Positions 10,308-19,329 of a stretch of DNA of 47,354 nt are shown here, piece by piece. This DNA is from Betaproteobacteria bacterium. Its GTDB lineage: Bacteria; Pseudomonadota; Gammaproteobacteria; Burkholderiales; Rhodocyclaceae. The stretch is from positions 1 to 47,354 of the forward strand of contig JACQYB010000032.1 of NCBI GenBank assembly GCA_016208415.1. The letters are read 5' to 3'. Both the position numbers and the translations under genes were made by a program. Under the pieces are notes generated by a model. That model saw nothing but the letters and a program-made list of their open reading frames with translations, was not told where the DNA came from and searched no databases. How positions within the stretch are numbered: the stretch's first letter is position 1; each line of letters begins with the position of its first letter.

Positions 10308-10946
10308 TCAGGAATTCTCGAGGACGATGCCCTCGATCAGATTGGCCACATCCTCGCAGCGATCCGTGACCTCCTCCAGCAACTCGTAGATGGCCTTCAG
10401 CTTGATGACCTTGCGCACGTCCGGCTCGTCGCGAAACAGCCTGGACATGGCGGAACGCATCACCCGGTCGGCATCGCCTTCGAGGCGGTCGATCTCCTGG
10501 CAGGTCTTGAGGATGGCCGAGGCGTTGTCCATGTCGTGCAGCAAGCCCACCGCGGAGCGAACCCGATCGCAGCACGACTGGCAGATGTCGCCCAGCTGGC
10601 GCGCCTCCGCCGTCACCTGGCGCACGTCGTAGAGGGTGATGGACTCGGCCACGTCCTGGATCAGGTCCAGAATGTCGTCCATGCACGAGATGAGCTTGTG
10701 GATGTCGTCCCGGTCCAGGGGCGTGATGAAGGTCCTGTGCAGCAACGCCACGGTGTCGTGGGTGATCTTGTCCGCCCGCGTTTCGAAGGCGTCGATGGCC
10801 ACGGCATGCTCGCGCAGGGCATTGGGCGAGGTGGTGACCACGTTGAGGAGCGTGACCAGTTCCCGTGCGCCGGCGACGATCTGCTCGGCATGGGCATTGA
10901 AGAGGTCAAAGAACCGCCCCTCCTGGGGCATGAGCCGGCCGAACAT
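10308..10946 (-). CDS. PhoU-like DUF47 protein, Pit accessory
   Basis: Soluble helical protein of the DUF47/TIGR00153 family, related to PhoU and typically encoded upstream of Pit permeases. The 212 residues begin MFGRLMPQEGRFFDLFNAHAEQI, the usual family N-terminus, which is why I place the start at 10946. An in-frame ATG at 10982 would add twelve residues. Repeated acidic/His-containing helices (for example LISCMDDILDLIQDVAESI and DRCEDVANLIEGIV) fit the metal-binding PhoU bundle. A role in controlling phosphate uptake through the adjacent permease is inferred from context. Confidence 0.88.
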   Translation of the reverse strand: MFGRLMPQEGRFFDLFNAHAEQIVAGARELVTLLNVVTTSPNALREHAVAIDAFETRADKITHDTVALLHRTFITPLDRDDIHKLISCMDDILDLIQDVAESITLYDVRQVTAEARQLGDICQSCCDRVRSAVGLLHDMDNASAILKTCQEIDRLEGDADRVMRSAMSRLFRDEPDVRKVIKLKAIYELLEEVTDRCEDVANLIEGIVLENS

Positions 10947-11089
10947 GGCGCTGGGGCGTCCGTGGGGAATGGCAGGGCGCATTGTAACAAAACGGTAGTA
11001 TTCACACGGTTCCTCCAGCGACCCGCGGTTGCGGCAATTGGCCGGTCCGCCACCGGGGCACGGGACAAACCGGGATAACGGGACAAGAG

Positions 11090-11743
11090 TTGAGCACACC
11101 TGCGGATACGGTCGTTCTGGTGCATGGCCTCTGGCTTGGCGAGTGGGCCTTCGTGGTTCTCGGCCGCCGGCTGCGCGCCGCGGGACTGAACGTCGTGCCA
11201 TTCAGCTTCCCTTCCGTGAGCGTGGGCCTCGATGAGAGTGCCCGCCGCCTGGCGCATTTCATGGACGATCAACCCGGATTGCGGCTTCACGCCGTAGGGC
11301 ACAGTCTGGGAGGAATCCTCATCTGGCAGGCCATGCGGTTGGCTGGCACCGCCCGACCGGGGCGCGTCGTTGCCCTGGGCACGCCGTTTGCGGGGAGCCA
11401 TGCCGCGCGCCGCCTGGCGGCGTGGCCCGGCGGCCGGGGATTGCTGGGCGCGGCGATGATGCAGTGGTTGGAACGGCCGCCCCCGAGTTGGGACCTGCCC
11501 CAGCCGCTGGGAGTCATCGCCGGTTCCCGGCCTCTGGGCATGGGGAGGCTGGTCGCCCCCGACCTGCCTGTGCCCAACGATGGCGCCGTGGCGGTGGCGG
11601 AGACGCTCATCCCGGGGGCGACGCAGCGTCGCGTGCTGCCCGTGAGCCACTCGGGAATGCTGCTGTCGCGCGAGGTCGCCGATCACACGGCGACCTTTCT
11701 GCGCCACGGGCACTTTCCACCGCCGACGCAGGCCGGGAAATGA
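11090..11743 (+). CDS. Alpha/beta-fold hydrolase, lipase-like
   Basis: Small serine hydrolase of 217 residues starting with TTG at 11090. The order of motifs is classical: strand plus oxyanion loop VVLVHGLWLGEW (about 8-19), nucleophile elbow VGHSLGG (about residues 66-72), acid loop VPNDGAVAV, and catalytic histidine in PVSHSGML near the C-terminus. No signal peptide, so cytoplasmic. Substrate unknown; similar proteins are annotated as permease-like or triacylglycerol lipase/esterase. Its TGA overlaps the ATG of the downstream lipoprotein aminopeptidase, indicating a shared operon. Confidence 0.8.
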   Translation: MSTPADTVVLVHGLWLGEWAFVVLGRRLRAAGLNVVPFSFPSVSVGLDESARRLAHFMDDQPGLRLHAVGHSLGGILIWQAMRLAGTARPGRVVALGTPFAGSHAARRLAAWPGGRGLLGAAMMQWLERPPPSWDLPQPLGVIAGSRPLGMGRLVAPDLPVPNDGAVAVAETLIPGATQRRVLPVSHSGMLLSREVADHTATFLRHGHFPPPTQAGK

Positions 11744-12948
11744 AGCCCGGCAAATCATGGCCTCCGGTTCGATCGAAAGCCGCTCTCTGGCTGTTGCCCC
11801 TGCTTGCGCTCGCCGGATGTGCCGGCACCGGCTACTACTGGCAGGCCGCCGTGGGGCAGATGGGACTGTGGCAGTCCGCCCGCTCCCTCGATGTGGTGCT
11901 GGACGATCCGGCCACCTCCGCCCACCTGCGCGAGCAGTTGGCGCTGGCCATGCGCGTGCGCGAGTTCGCCAGCCGCGAACTCGGCCTGCCCGACAACGGC
12001 AGTTACCGCCGCTACGCCGACCTGCGCCGCCCCTATGTGGTGTGGAACGTATTCGCCACCGAGGAATTCCGGGTCGAAGCGCAGCAGTGGTGCTTCCCCG
12101 TGGCCGGTTGCGTAGCCTATCGCGGCTACTTCTCCCGCCCGGACGCCGAGGCCCACGCAGGGCAACTGCGCGGCGCCGGTCTCGACGTCCATGTGGGCGG
12201 CGTGCCCGCCTACTCCACCCTTGGCGCGTTCGACGACCCGCTGCTCAACACCTTCATCCATTACCCGGAAGCGGAACTGGCGCGGCTCATCTTCCATGAA
12301 CTGGCCCATCAGGTGGCCTACGCCAGCGATGACTCCGAGTTCAACGAAGGCTTTGCCGTGGTGGTGGAGACCGAGGGGCTGCGGCGTTGGCTGCTGCACC
12401 GCAAGGATGCATCGTTGGCCGAGGCGGTGGCCGCGAATCAGCGGCGACGGCAGGATTTCGTACACCTCGTGCTGGACGCCCGCGAACAACTGCGCCGCGC
12501 CTTCGCGCACACATCCGACGACGGCGAGCGCCGCCGCCTGAAGTCGGCCATCCTGGCCCGGCTGAAAGCGGACTACGGGGCGCTGCGCGACGGCCCGTGG
12601 CAAGGCTACCGTGGCTACGACCGCTGGTTCGGGCAGGAAATCAACAACGCCACCCTCGCCTCCGTGGGCATCTACGAGGCGCTCGTCCCCCACTTCCAGG
12701 CACTGCTGGCCCGGCGCGGGGGCGAGTTGCCGCGTTTCTACCTCGAGGTGAAGAAACTGGCGGCACGACCGAAGTCCGAACGGGAAAGCGCTCTGGCCGC
12801 CGCGGCGGCGGACGTACCCACCTCACCACCGCCGCTCAGCCCAGGTCGAAGCAATTCACGATTTGCACCGTCCGTCCGGCGCAAGGGAATGCACGGGCAA
12901 GGAACGCGCCCTGCCCGGGTCCACATCGCCACGTCACGGGAGGAATAA
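11740..12948 (+). CDS. Lipoprotein aminopeptidase, DUF2265 family
   Basis: Predicted zinc aminopeptidase anchored as a lipoprotein. The N-terminus has a charged start, a hydrophobic core and a lipobox (LLALAGC), placing it outside the inner membrane. The family zinc motif HELAHQ, followed by a distal Glu in FNEGFA, lies near residues 186-211. The 402 residues exceed the roughly 350-370 usual for the family. The last 45 or so residues (after SALAAAAADVP) are Ser/Pro/Arg rich, look like translated intergenic DNA and include the ribosome site of the next gene, which suggests a lost stop codon. Overlaps both neighbours (ATGA upstream, TAATG downstream). Confidence 0.82.
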   Translation: MKPGKSWPPVRSKAALWLLPLLALAGCAGTGYYWQAAVGQMGLWQSARSLDVVLDDPATSAHLREQLALAMRVREFASRELGLPDNGSYRRYADLRRPYVVWNVFATEEFRVEAQQWCFPVAGCVAYRGYFSRPDAEAHAGQLRGAGLDVHVGGVPAYSTLGAFDDPLLNTFIHYPEAELARLIFHELAHQVAYASDDSEFNEGFAVVVETEGLRRWLLHRKDASLAEAVAANQRRRQDFVHLVLDAREQLRRAFAHTSDDGERRRLKSAILARLKADYGALRDGPWQGYRGYDRWFGQEINNATLASVGIYEALVPHFQALLARRGGELPRFYLEVKKLAARPKSERESALAAAAADVPTSPPPLSPGRSNSRFAPSVRRKGMHGQGTRPARVHIATSREE

Positions 12949-14009
12949 TGGACAGCGACCGAACCCCCACCCTCACCCGCCGCGTCATCCTGGCCCTGTT
13001 TTTCGGCGGCCTCATGCTGCTGAGCTATAAGGTCCTGCAGCCCTTTCTGGTGCCCGCAGCGTGGGCGGGGATCATCGCCTATGTCACGTGGCCGCTCCAT
13101 GTACGACTGCGCACGCTGCTGCGCGGGCGAGACTCGCTGAGCGCCCTGCTCATGAGCCTGCTGCTGGCCACGGCCTTCGTCCTTCCCCTGCTGTTGATGG
13201 CCGGCCTGCTGCGCGTCGAGGCCACAACGGCCTATCAGGCGCTGGCGGCGCGCCTGGCCCAGGGGCCCATCCAGTTGCCGGAATTCCTCCAGCGTATCCC
13301 CTGGCTGGGGGAGCAGTTGCAGGGGTTCCTGCTGCAACTCGGAGGTGACCGGGAGTCACTCAAGGCGCAGTTGGCCCAGTGGGTGGAACCGGCGTTGGGC
13401 CAACTGGGACAGATTGCAGGAGGCGTGGGACGCAACCTGGCGAAGCTCGGCTTTGCACTGCTGACCGTATTCTTCCTGTACCGCGACGGTGAGCGTGTCA
13501 TCGACCAGTTCCACCAGGTGCTGCGCCGCATGCTGGGCGACCGGGTCGAACGCTATCTGGCGGCCACCGGCAATACGACCCGCGCCGTCGTCTATGGCAT
13601 CGTGCTGACCGCCCTCGTCCAGGGCCTGCTGGCGGGAATCGGCTACTGGGGTGCCGGCGTCAATGCGCCGGTCCTCCTCGCGGTGCTGACCGCCCTGCTG
13701 GCGCTTGTGCCCTTCGGCACGCCTGTGGTGTGGGGATCGGTGGGGCTATGGCTGCTGTTCGGCGGCGATACCGTGGCGGGCATCGGCCTGCTGCTGTGGG
13801 GCGGCCTGGTCGTCAGTTCGGTGGACAACGTGATCAGGCCCATCGTGATCAGCGGGGCCACCAGGATTCCCTTCCTGCTGGTCCTGTTCGGCGTGCTCGG
13901 CGGACTGGCCGCATTCGGCCTGATCGGCCTGTTCCTGGGACCGGTGATCCTGGCGGTGCTGATGGCCGTCTGGCAGGAATGGCTGGAGGAGCAGGTTCCG
14001 GAGCATTGA
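12948..14009 (+). CDS. AI-2E family transporter (PerM/YdiK-like)
   Basis: Inner-membrane permease of 353 residues in the AI-2E exporter family (PF01594). Helices fill the first 70 residues and the last 150. The C-terminal block VSSVDNVIRPIVISGATRIPFLLVLF is the family's most conserved segment, and FFLYRDGERVIDQ marks the central region. The ATG at 12948 sits in TAATG with the previous stop and has an excellent ribosome site (GGGAGG at 12938-12943). Members have been linked to autoinducer-2 export, Na+/H+ exchange or unknown substrates, so the solute cannot be assigned. Confidence 0.85.
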   Translation: MDSDRTPTLTRRVILALFFGGLMLLSYKVLQPFLVPAAWAGIIAYVTWPLHVRLRTLLRGRDSLSALLMSLLLATAFVLPLLLMAGLLRVEATTAYQALAARLAQGPIQLPEFLQRIPWLGEQLQGFLLQLGGDRESLKAQLAQWVEPALGQLGQIAGGVGRNLAKLGFALLTVFFLYRDGERVIDQFHQVLRRMLGDRVERYLAATGNTTRAVVYGIVLTALVQGLLAGIGYWGAGVNAPVLLAVLTALLALVPFGTPVVWGSVGLWLLFGGDTVAGIGLLLWGGLVVSSVDNVIRPIVISGATRIPFLLVLFGVLGGLAAFGLIGLFLGPVILAVLMAVWQEWLEEQVPEH

Positions 14010-14345
14010 GGGCCTTCCACCCGCGCCCAGACCTGACCTCGCCTCCCTGGCGCATCGCATGACCAGGGACTTGTACGTCCCGGCACCGATCCTGTCCCAC
14101 GCCATACCGTCATCGTGGGCTTCGTCCCACACCGTCGACGGGCGCGTGCTGCAGGCCCCTGCTCCGCGGGACTGCGGGATGACAGGGAATGCCGCTTGCA
14201 ACGCAATGACGAAACCGCACGATCCCATGCAGCAGCGCGCGTACAATTCACCCACCATGTCGCCATCCATGCGCCACAGCAACAAGCAGCCCGTTCCGGC
14301 TCCCGGATTCTGCCGGCGCCCGTGGTGTCCCTCGGAGTGCGCGCC
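14010..14345. other. Intergenic stretch, putative promoter and short leader ORF
   Basis: No gene of recognisable family. A -10-like TACAAT occurs at 14242-14247 on the plus strand without a convincing -35. A 30-codon open frame with three cysteines (14257-14349, ATG start) ends in a TGA that overlaps the ATG of the following glycosyltransferase remnant. It may be a coupled leader or chance. The remainder shows no repeats or RNA gene that I can identify. Confidence 0.4.
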
Positions 14346-14869
14346 ATGACCGGGAATGGGGAAGGTGCCACCGCCGCACGGCCTGCCGCGGCTGCTTCGT
14401 CCGCCGCATTGCCGGCAATGCCGCTGTGGCTTTCGATCATCATTCCGGTCTTGGACGAGGCGACGCTGCTGCCCCGTACGTTGCAGCGTCTGGCGCCGCT
14501 TCGCCGCTCGGGAGCCGAGATCATCGTGGTGGATGGCGGCAGCCGCGATGCCAGCGTGCGTGCCGCCATGCCGCTGGCCGACCGGGTCATGATCGCCCCC
14601 CGGGGACGGGCTAGCCAGTTGAACGCCGGGGCCAGTGCAGCGCGCGGCCAGGTACTGTTGTTCCTCCATGCCGACAGTGTTCTCCCGCCTGGGGCCGAGC
14701 GGCTCATCCGCGAGTCGTTCGTCGGCTGGCGCCACGCCTGGGGACGCTTCGACGTGCACATCGCCGGGCGCCACCCGCTGCTGCCGGTGGTGGCTGCGCT
14801 CACGAACCTGCGCTCGCGCCTGTCCGGCATCGCCACCTGGCCGAACGCTATGAACGGGTGCGCCGCTGA
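14346..14869 (+). pseudogene. Glycosyltransferase TIGR04283-like, internal deletion
   Basis: N-terminal two thirds of a family 2 glycosyltransferase of the TIGR04283 type (arsenosugar-associated in some genomes). Visible: LSIIIPVLDEA, IIVVDGGSRDAS, GRASQLNAGA, LFLHADSVLP, GRFDVHIAGRHPLL and NLRSRLSGIAT. Family members continue GDQA..., with the acceptor-site region, for about 90 more residues. Here the frame instead runs into unrelated sequence, while the -1 frame immediately reads LAERYERVRR and a stop at 14867-14869, which resembles a family C-terminus. I infer an out-of-frame internal deletion of roughly 270 bp at about 14832-14840. ATG 14346 has CGGAG nine bases upstream; ATG 14418 is an alternative. 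Confidence 0.7.
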
Positions 14870-15107
14870 CGGGCGCCCGCCGCGCACCCAGGCCATCGCA
14901 TCGGGCTCCCAACGCTCGCTCGCGCTGGCCAGCGTCATGTCATGGCTGTCCAGGGGCGCCCATGCGGTGAAGACGTATGGAAGTCGCGCTGGAAACATCG
15001 CATCGACCGAGCTGGCGTCGAGCGCTCGCGGATCACGCCGCGAATGTGATTTCCGGTGTCCGTCCTGGCCGGGATATCGTTACCCGCCGCAGACCCTCCC
15101 CGCTTGG

Positions 15108-15113
15108 TAAAAT
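15108..15113 (+). promoter_or_regulatory. Extended -10 element before the DUF2863 gene
   Basis: TAAAAT preceded by TGG (TTGGTAAAAT), about 37 bp before the ATG at 15150. No -35 hexamer is visible at the normal distance, so it would act as an extended -10 promoter. The 240 bp between the glycosyltransferase remnant and this site contain no recognisable gene. Confidence 0.4.
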
Positions 15114-15149
15114 GCGCGGTTCCCAGGCGCTTGTCCAGGTATCCCCATC

Positions 15150-16319
15150 ATGAAACGTTCCCGCTTTTCCCGCCGTGGCGGGCTGACCCGCGATGCCGAG
15201 CAACTCGTGCGTCTGGCAAGGAGCTTCGCCGACTCGGGCAGCCGCGTCGAGGACGTGTTCTGGGAATCCCGCCTGGAGGCGGCCGTGGGCCGGCTGGTGG
15301 AAGCGGGCAACGAAGACGCCTTGAACGCTGCGCTAGACCAGCTCTACCGCGACCACGCCCGCGCCTATGACAGCCTGGCCGACCTTGTGGAGGCCGGCGT
15401 CGAGACGGTGAAGCTCCCCGGCGACACGGCCATGCGGGGGCTGCTGTTCGTGGCTCCGGTGCTGGCATGGTCGCGTTTTCGCATTCCGGCGGGCGCCGTG
15501 TCCGCCGGCGCACTGGCCAGTGTGCGCGTGCAGTTGCAGGCGCACGTACTGGCGGACAACGCAAGACTTGCGCTGGCGGACTTCCTGTTCAGCCCCGACC
15601 AGTTGCCGCGCAGCTATGTCGACACCTACCAGTTGGCCCGAAGCCTGGCCGCCGCGGCGGCGGAGGGCAAGGACGTGCATTGCGACGCATCGCAAATGGA
15701 AGAGACCCAGCAGTTCCTGTCCGATACCCGCTACCTGGTGGGCGTGATCGCCGCCGCACCCGGCGAGGCGATGTTCCGCTGGCAGGAGAGCGACGGCAGC
15801 CGCGAGCAGTCGCTGGAGCGCTGGCGCAACCAGGGCGGCAACTGCCTGCAGGCGCTCTTCACCGCCTGCGCCCTGGAGGTGCTGCTGCCGGACGCCTACC
15901 ACAGCGCCTGCCGCAACGCGGATCGCCTCTCCCGCGCCTACTCGCTGCGCGCTTCGGCCGACTTCCTGCAGACGACCTTGAACGTGCCGGCCGAATCCCT
16001 GCGTGCGGTGGTGGCGCCGTTCTACGACCAGCGGCTGGAGGAGTACCGCATCGGCTTCACGCTCCACAACAAGTCCGACGTGCTTCACGGTGTGGTGTGG
16101 CCCCTGCTGGACGCCGAGGATGAGACCAGCGACCTCCCCGCCCAGATCGAGGCGGCGCTGGGGGAGTGCGGGCTGGGCGAGGTATTGCTGCTGGATCACC
16201 GCCTGCCGCTGGAGTACTGCGAGGAGTGCGGTGCACCGCTCTATCCCGACCCGGACGGCCAGCCCGTCCATGCCGAGTTGCCGGAGGAGCACACCAGCCA
16301 TCCGGCGCAGTTGCACTGA
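15150..16319 (+). CDS. DUF2863 family protein
   Basis: A 389-residue protein that I recognise as DUF2863, a family largely confined to Betaproteobacteria and of unknown function. It starts MKRSRFSRRGGLTRDAEQLVRLA, is soluble, largely helical, and has no signal peptide or membrane segment. Near the C-terminus, YCEECGAPLYPDPDG resembles half of a zinc-ribbon knuckle, with two cysteines and no obvious second pair. It lies upstream of ttcA in the same direction with a 107-bp gap containing a small hairpin. The family assignment supports the taxonomic inference; no function is claimed. Confidence 0.75.
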   Translation: MKRSRFSRRGGLTRDAEQLVRLARSFADSGSRVEDVFWESRLEAAVGRLVEAGNEDALNAALDQLYRDHARAYDSLADLVEAGVETVKLPGDTAMRGLLFVAPVLAWSRFRIPAGAVSAGALASVRVQLQAHVLADNARLALADFLFSPDQLPRSYVDTYQLARSLAAAAAEGKDVHCDASQMEETQQFLSDTRYLVGVIAAAPGEAMFRWQESDGSREQSLERWRNQGGNCLQALFTACALEVLLPDAYHSACRNADRLSRAYSLRASADFLQTTLNVPAESLRAVVAPFYDQRLEEYRIGFTLHNKSDVLHGVVWPLLDAEDETSDLPAQIEAALGECGLGEVLLLDHRLPLEYCEECGAPLYPDPDGQPVHAELPEEHTSHPAQLH

Positions 16320-16336
16320 GCGCCCGTGAAGGGCGC
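16320..16336 (+). terminator. Short hairpin after the DUF2863 gene
   Basis: GCGCCC and GGGCGC arms around a five-base loop immediately after the stop codon. No T-run follows, so termination is uncertain; it could also be an RNA 3' protecting structure. Confidence 0.3.
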
Positions 16337-16426
16337 GTTCGACAGCACCGCCGCACCGGGTAACCAGAAGCCTTTGCCCCGCGCGCACGCAGCGCAGTCC
16401 GGCGCGCGCAGGTGAGCATCGCCGCC

Positions 16427-17347
16427 ATGTCGCCCCGCCCCGTCGTTGCCGCCACCCGTCGGCAAGCAAGGGAACGCTACGAGAGCAACAAGCTCGCCAA
16501 GCGCCTGCGCGCCGCGGTGGGGGCCGCCATTGGCGACTACAGCATGATCACGGAAGGCGACCGGGTCATGGTCTGCCTCTCGGGCGGCAAGGACAGCCAC
16601 GCCCTGCTGGACATCCTCGTGGCGCTGCGGGACAGGGCGCCGGTACGCTTCGATGTCGTGGCATTCAACCTCGACCAGAAACAGCCCGGATTCCCGGAGC
16701 ACGTCCTGCCGGAATACCTGCGCGCCCGCGACCTACCCTTCCGTATCGAGGCCCAGGATACGTATGGCGTCGTCAAGCGCGTGATCCCGGAGGGCAAGAC
16801 CACGTGCAGCCTGTGCTCGCGCCTGCGCCGGGGCGTCATCTACCGCGTGGCCGGCGAACTCGGCGCGACGAAGATCGCGCTTGGCCACCATCGCGACGAC
16901 ATCCTGGAGACCCTGTTCCTCAACATGTTCCACGGCGGCAAGCTCAAGGCCATGCCGCCCAAGCTGGTCTCCGACGACGGCCGCCACGTGGTCATCCGCC
17001 CGCTGGCCTACGTGCGCGAGGCGGATCTCGAAGCGTACGCCCGGGCGCGTCAGTTCCCCATCATCCCGTGCAACCTGTGCGGTTCCCAGCCGAACCTGCA
17101 GCGCCAGGTGGTGAAGGACATGCTGCGCGACTGGGACAGGCGCCACCCCGGCCGACTCGAAACCATGTTCCGCGCGCTGCAGAACGTGGTGCCGTCGCAT
17201 CTCGCCGATTGCGGACTCTACGGATTCCGCGACCTGAAGCCCACCGGCCGACCCGACCCGCTAGGCGACCTGGCCTTCGACCCGGCACCGCCGGAGATCT
17301 GCGCGGCGCCGGACCCGGTTCGTTGGACGGCTCCGGAGGAAGACTGA
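16427..17347 (+). CDS. ttcA: tRNA 2-thiocytidine(32) synthetase TtcA
   Basis: ATP- and Fe-S-dependent enzyme that thiolates cytidine 32 of certain tRNAs. The PP-loop SGGKDS begins at residue 52. Cysteine motifs [10 protein letters not shown] and PCNLCGSQ supply the cluster ligands, and [14 protein letters not shown] is the conserved central helix. I place the start at ATG 16427 because AGGTGAG (16410-16416) lies about ten bases upstream; a GTG at 16412 would add five residues and would lack a ribosome site. The 306-residue length is typical. Confidence 0.94.
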   Translation: MSPRPVVAATRRQARERYESNKLAKRLRAAVGAAIGDYSMITEGDRVMVCLSGGKDSHALLDILVALRDRAPVRFDVVAFNLDQKQPGFPEHVLPEYLRARDLPFRIEAQDTYGVVKRVIPEGKTTCSLCSRLRRGVIYRVAGELGATKIALGHHRDDILETLFLNMFHGGKLKAMPPKLVSDDGRHVVIRPLAYVREADLEAYARARQFPIIPCNLCGSQPNLQRQVVKDMLRDWDRRHPGRLETMFRALQNVVPSHLADCGLYGFRDLKPTGRPDPLGDLAFDPAPPEICAAPDPVRWTAPEED

Positions 17348-17396
17348 GTTCACGGCGCGGCGGAACGATCGCAGCAGATAGGACGCATGCGTGCCG

Positions 17397-18599
17397 CTAG
17401 AGCGCCAGGGACAAGGTTGCCCCCTCACCAGGTCCGGGCTCGACCATGATGCGGGCACCGAGGCGGGTTGCCGCGGCCCGCAGATCGGCGAATTCCGCGC
17501 TCCCCGACGAATGCCTGCCGCCAACCTGGGCCCCGGCCGCGGCAGCCAGTCGCGGCGAAAGCGCCCCGCTGAATGACACGCGGAGTTGTCTTTCCCCGAC
17601 ACTCTCGCGGTACGCCACCTCAATGCAGGGCTCCTCCTGCTGCTCCGTGGCTCGCCACGCCAGGCGCAACAGCGACTCGATGGCCTGCCGCAGGGCTGCG
17701 CAATCGCGACAGGAGACAACGATGCCGGAACCGACCTGCCAGCGCGAGCGACGCCTTGGCGACTCCCCGAGCATGCGCTGCGCCAGTTCAAGGCACAGGT
17801 GGCTCACGTCCTCGGAAGATGTCGCCCCGGCGATGGTGGGATCGGGGGCCCGATTCGAAGTGGCGGATGCGGAACTCGCGCATTCATCCTGCGATGCGTC
17901 GATCTGAGGTCCTTCCGCGGGCATGCTCGCTCCGCGGGCCAGGCCGTCGACGTCTGCGTCTTCCTGTCCCTGCGTCGCCAGTCTCGTGAGCAGTTCGAGA
18001 TCTTCCATCGCCCGGGTGTCCGGTGCCAGCGTAGCAAGGGCGCAGAGGACGCGGCCCACTGCTTCCGTCCGGCTCAACGGGGCGGCAGAGGGGCCGCCTG
18101 ACCCATCCTTTGGAAACGTATCCCCTGGCTGGCAGGCGGCGACCGATACGGCTCCCAAGGACAACACCCGGGCCACGGCGGCAATCGCCTCACCTTGTGC
18201 ACCATCCGGCTGCACCCCGGTTACCAGACGCACCTGCAACTCCACATCGCGCCCGCGGTGATCCGTGCCAAGAGGTTGCCGCGCCACCGCCCGGGAGCCC
18301 TCGATCTGTAGAGCACCCACGGCCACCGGTCGATCGCCTGTGACCGACACCAGACTCCCTTCCATGTGCAAGGAGAGGGTGGCGAGGAGCGCGTCCTGAA
18401 GCGCCGGCCACGAGGCCCCCTCCACCGCCAGCCTTGCCACCTCCTCCCGCGACGTTGCAAGGCACAATGCGCGTCGGAGCAAGGCGTCGCGCGCTACCAG
18501 TCTGGATACGATGCGCTGCAACGCCGCGCTGCGCAGGCGCCATGAAGCCGCGTCGTTTTCGAGCCATTGCCCTGCCGTCAGCGTGCGTTGCCGTTCCAT
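17397..18599 (-). CDS. Orphan protein with degenerate histidine-kinase-type ATPase domain
   Basis: A 400-residue soluble protein that I cannot assign to a named family. The first roughly 180 residues are Ala/Leu/Arg-rich helices, followed by a Ser/Ala/Asp-rich linker. The last roughly 145 residues resemble a HATPase_c domain in outline. LRQAIESLLRLAW sits where a kinase has its N-box helix but lacks the Asn ligands. A beta hairpin (CIEVAYRESVGERQLRVSFSG) lacks the DxGxG loop. The end, ADLRAAATRLGARIMVEPGPGEGATLSLAL, mimics the terminal G2-box and strands. No phospho-acceptor His domain, receiver or membrane segment is seen. It is alone in its orientation between ttcA and msrB. A -10-like TACAAT (minus strand) lies at 18638-18643. 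Confidence 0.6.
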   Translation of the reverse strand: MERQRTLTAGQWLENDAASWRLRSAALQRIVSRLVARDALLRRALCLATSREEVARLAVEGASWPALQDALLATLSLHMEGSLVSVTGDRPVAVGALQIEGSRAVARQPLGTDHRGRDVELQVRLVTGVQPDGAQGEAIAAVARVLSLGAVSVAACQPGDTFPKDGSGGPSAAPLSRTEAVGRVLCALATLAPDTRAMEDLELLTRLATQGQEDADVDGLARGASMPAEGPQIDASQDECASSASATSNRAPDPTIAGATSSEDVSHLCLELAQRMLGESPRRRSRWQVGSGIVVSCRDCAALRQAIESLLRLAWRATEQQEEPCIEVAYRESVGERQLRVSFSGALSPRLAAAAGAQVGGRHSSGSAEFADLRAAATRLGARIMVEPGPGEGATLSLAL

Positions 18600-18853
18600 G
18601 GATGGCGCTGGTCTGAAGCGATGTGTCCGGGCATCAGATTGTAAGCAATGTTGGCCCGGATGTTATCTATTTCGCAACTGGCGCCTGCATTTCTATTGCG
18701 CCCCCGGCGAAGGGCGTTGCGATCGGTTGCGTTGCGCCGTGCAGGGGGGGGGCGAGGGAACTTCAGCGTGCCCCGGCCGATCTTTAGTGCAGGTTTTCCA
18801 GCCGCCGCAACGTGGCACGAACCGGCCGCCGCATCCACTGCCAGGAGCTTTCC

Positions 18854-19264
18854 ATGTCATCGAAGGTACACAAGAGCAATGCCGACTGGCGCGACCAACT
18901 CACGCCGCTGCAGTACGAGGTGACCCGCCAGAAGGGCACGGAACAGGCATTCACAGGCGAATACTGGGACTGTCACGAGGCGGGGACCTATCGCTGCGTG
19001 TGCTGCAGAGCGCCGCTTTTCAGCTCCCGGCACAAGTTCGACTCCGGGTCCGGCTGGCCTAGCTTCTGGCAACCCGTGGTCGCTGAGAACGTGGCCTCCG
19101 CAGAGGACCGCAGCCTGTTCACGCAACGCACGGAAGTCCTTTGCAGCGTATGCCAGGCGCACCTGGGGCACGTCTTCCCCGACGGTCCGGAGCCTACCGG
19201 GCTGCGATTCTGCATCAACTCGGCGGCCCTCTCGCTGCAGCGCGACGAAGAAAAGTCCCGATAG
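18854..19264 (+). CDS. msrB: Peptide methionine-(R)-S-oxide reductase MsrB
   Basis: Repairs methionine-R-sulfoxide in oxidised proteins using thioredoxin. The 136 residues include the catalytic Cys120 in RFCINSAAL and four zinc cysteines (Cys48, 51, 97, 100 in CVCC and CSVC), with the family signatures [10 protein letters not shown] and [12 protein letters not shown] 18854 is preceded by AGGAG at 18843-18847; an extension of 14 residues is open but not conserved. It heads a same-strand run with yciB, yciI, bolA and a parvulin. Confidence 0.96.
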   Translation: MSSKVHKSNADWRDQLTPLQYEVTRQKGTEQAFTGEYWDCHEAGTYRCVCCRAPLFSSRHKFDSGSGWPSFWQPVVAENVASAEDRSLFTQRTEVLCSVCQAHLGHVFPDGPEPTGLRFCINSAALSLQRDEEKSR

Positions 19265-19329
19265 ATCATGGCGAAGCGGGGATGCCGCTCATTGGACAGC
19301 GTCGGGGGAAACCGGGATAATCACCGCCG

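Noticed and set aside
13643-14998. Minus-strand open frame crossing the AI-2E gene end and the glycosyltransferase remnant
   Set aside because: Antisense to two recognisable genes and without motif; not evidence of an inserted gene at the deletion site.
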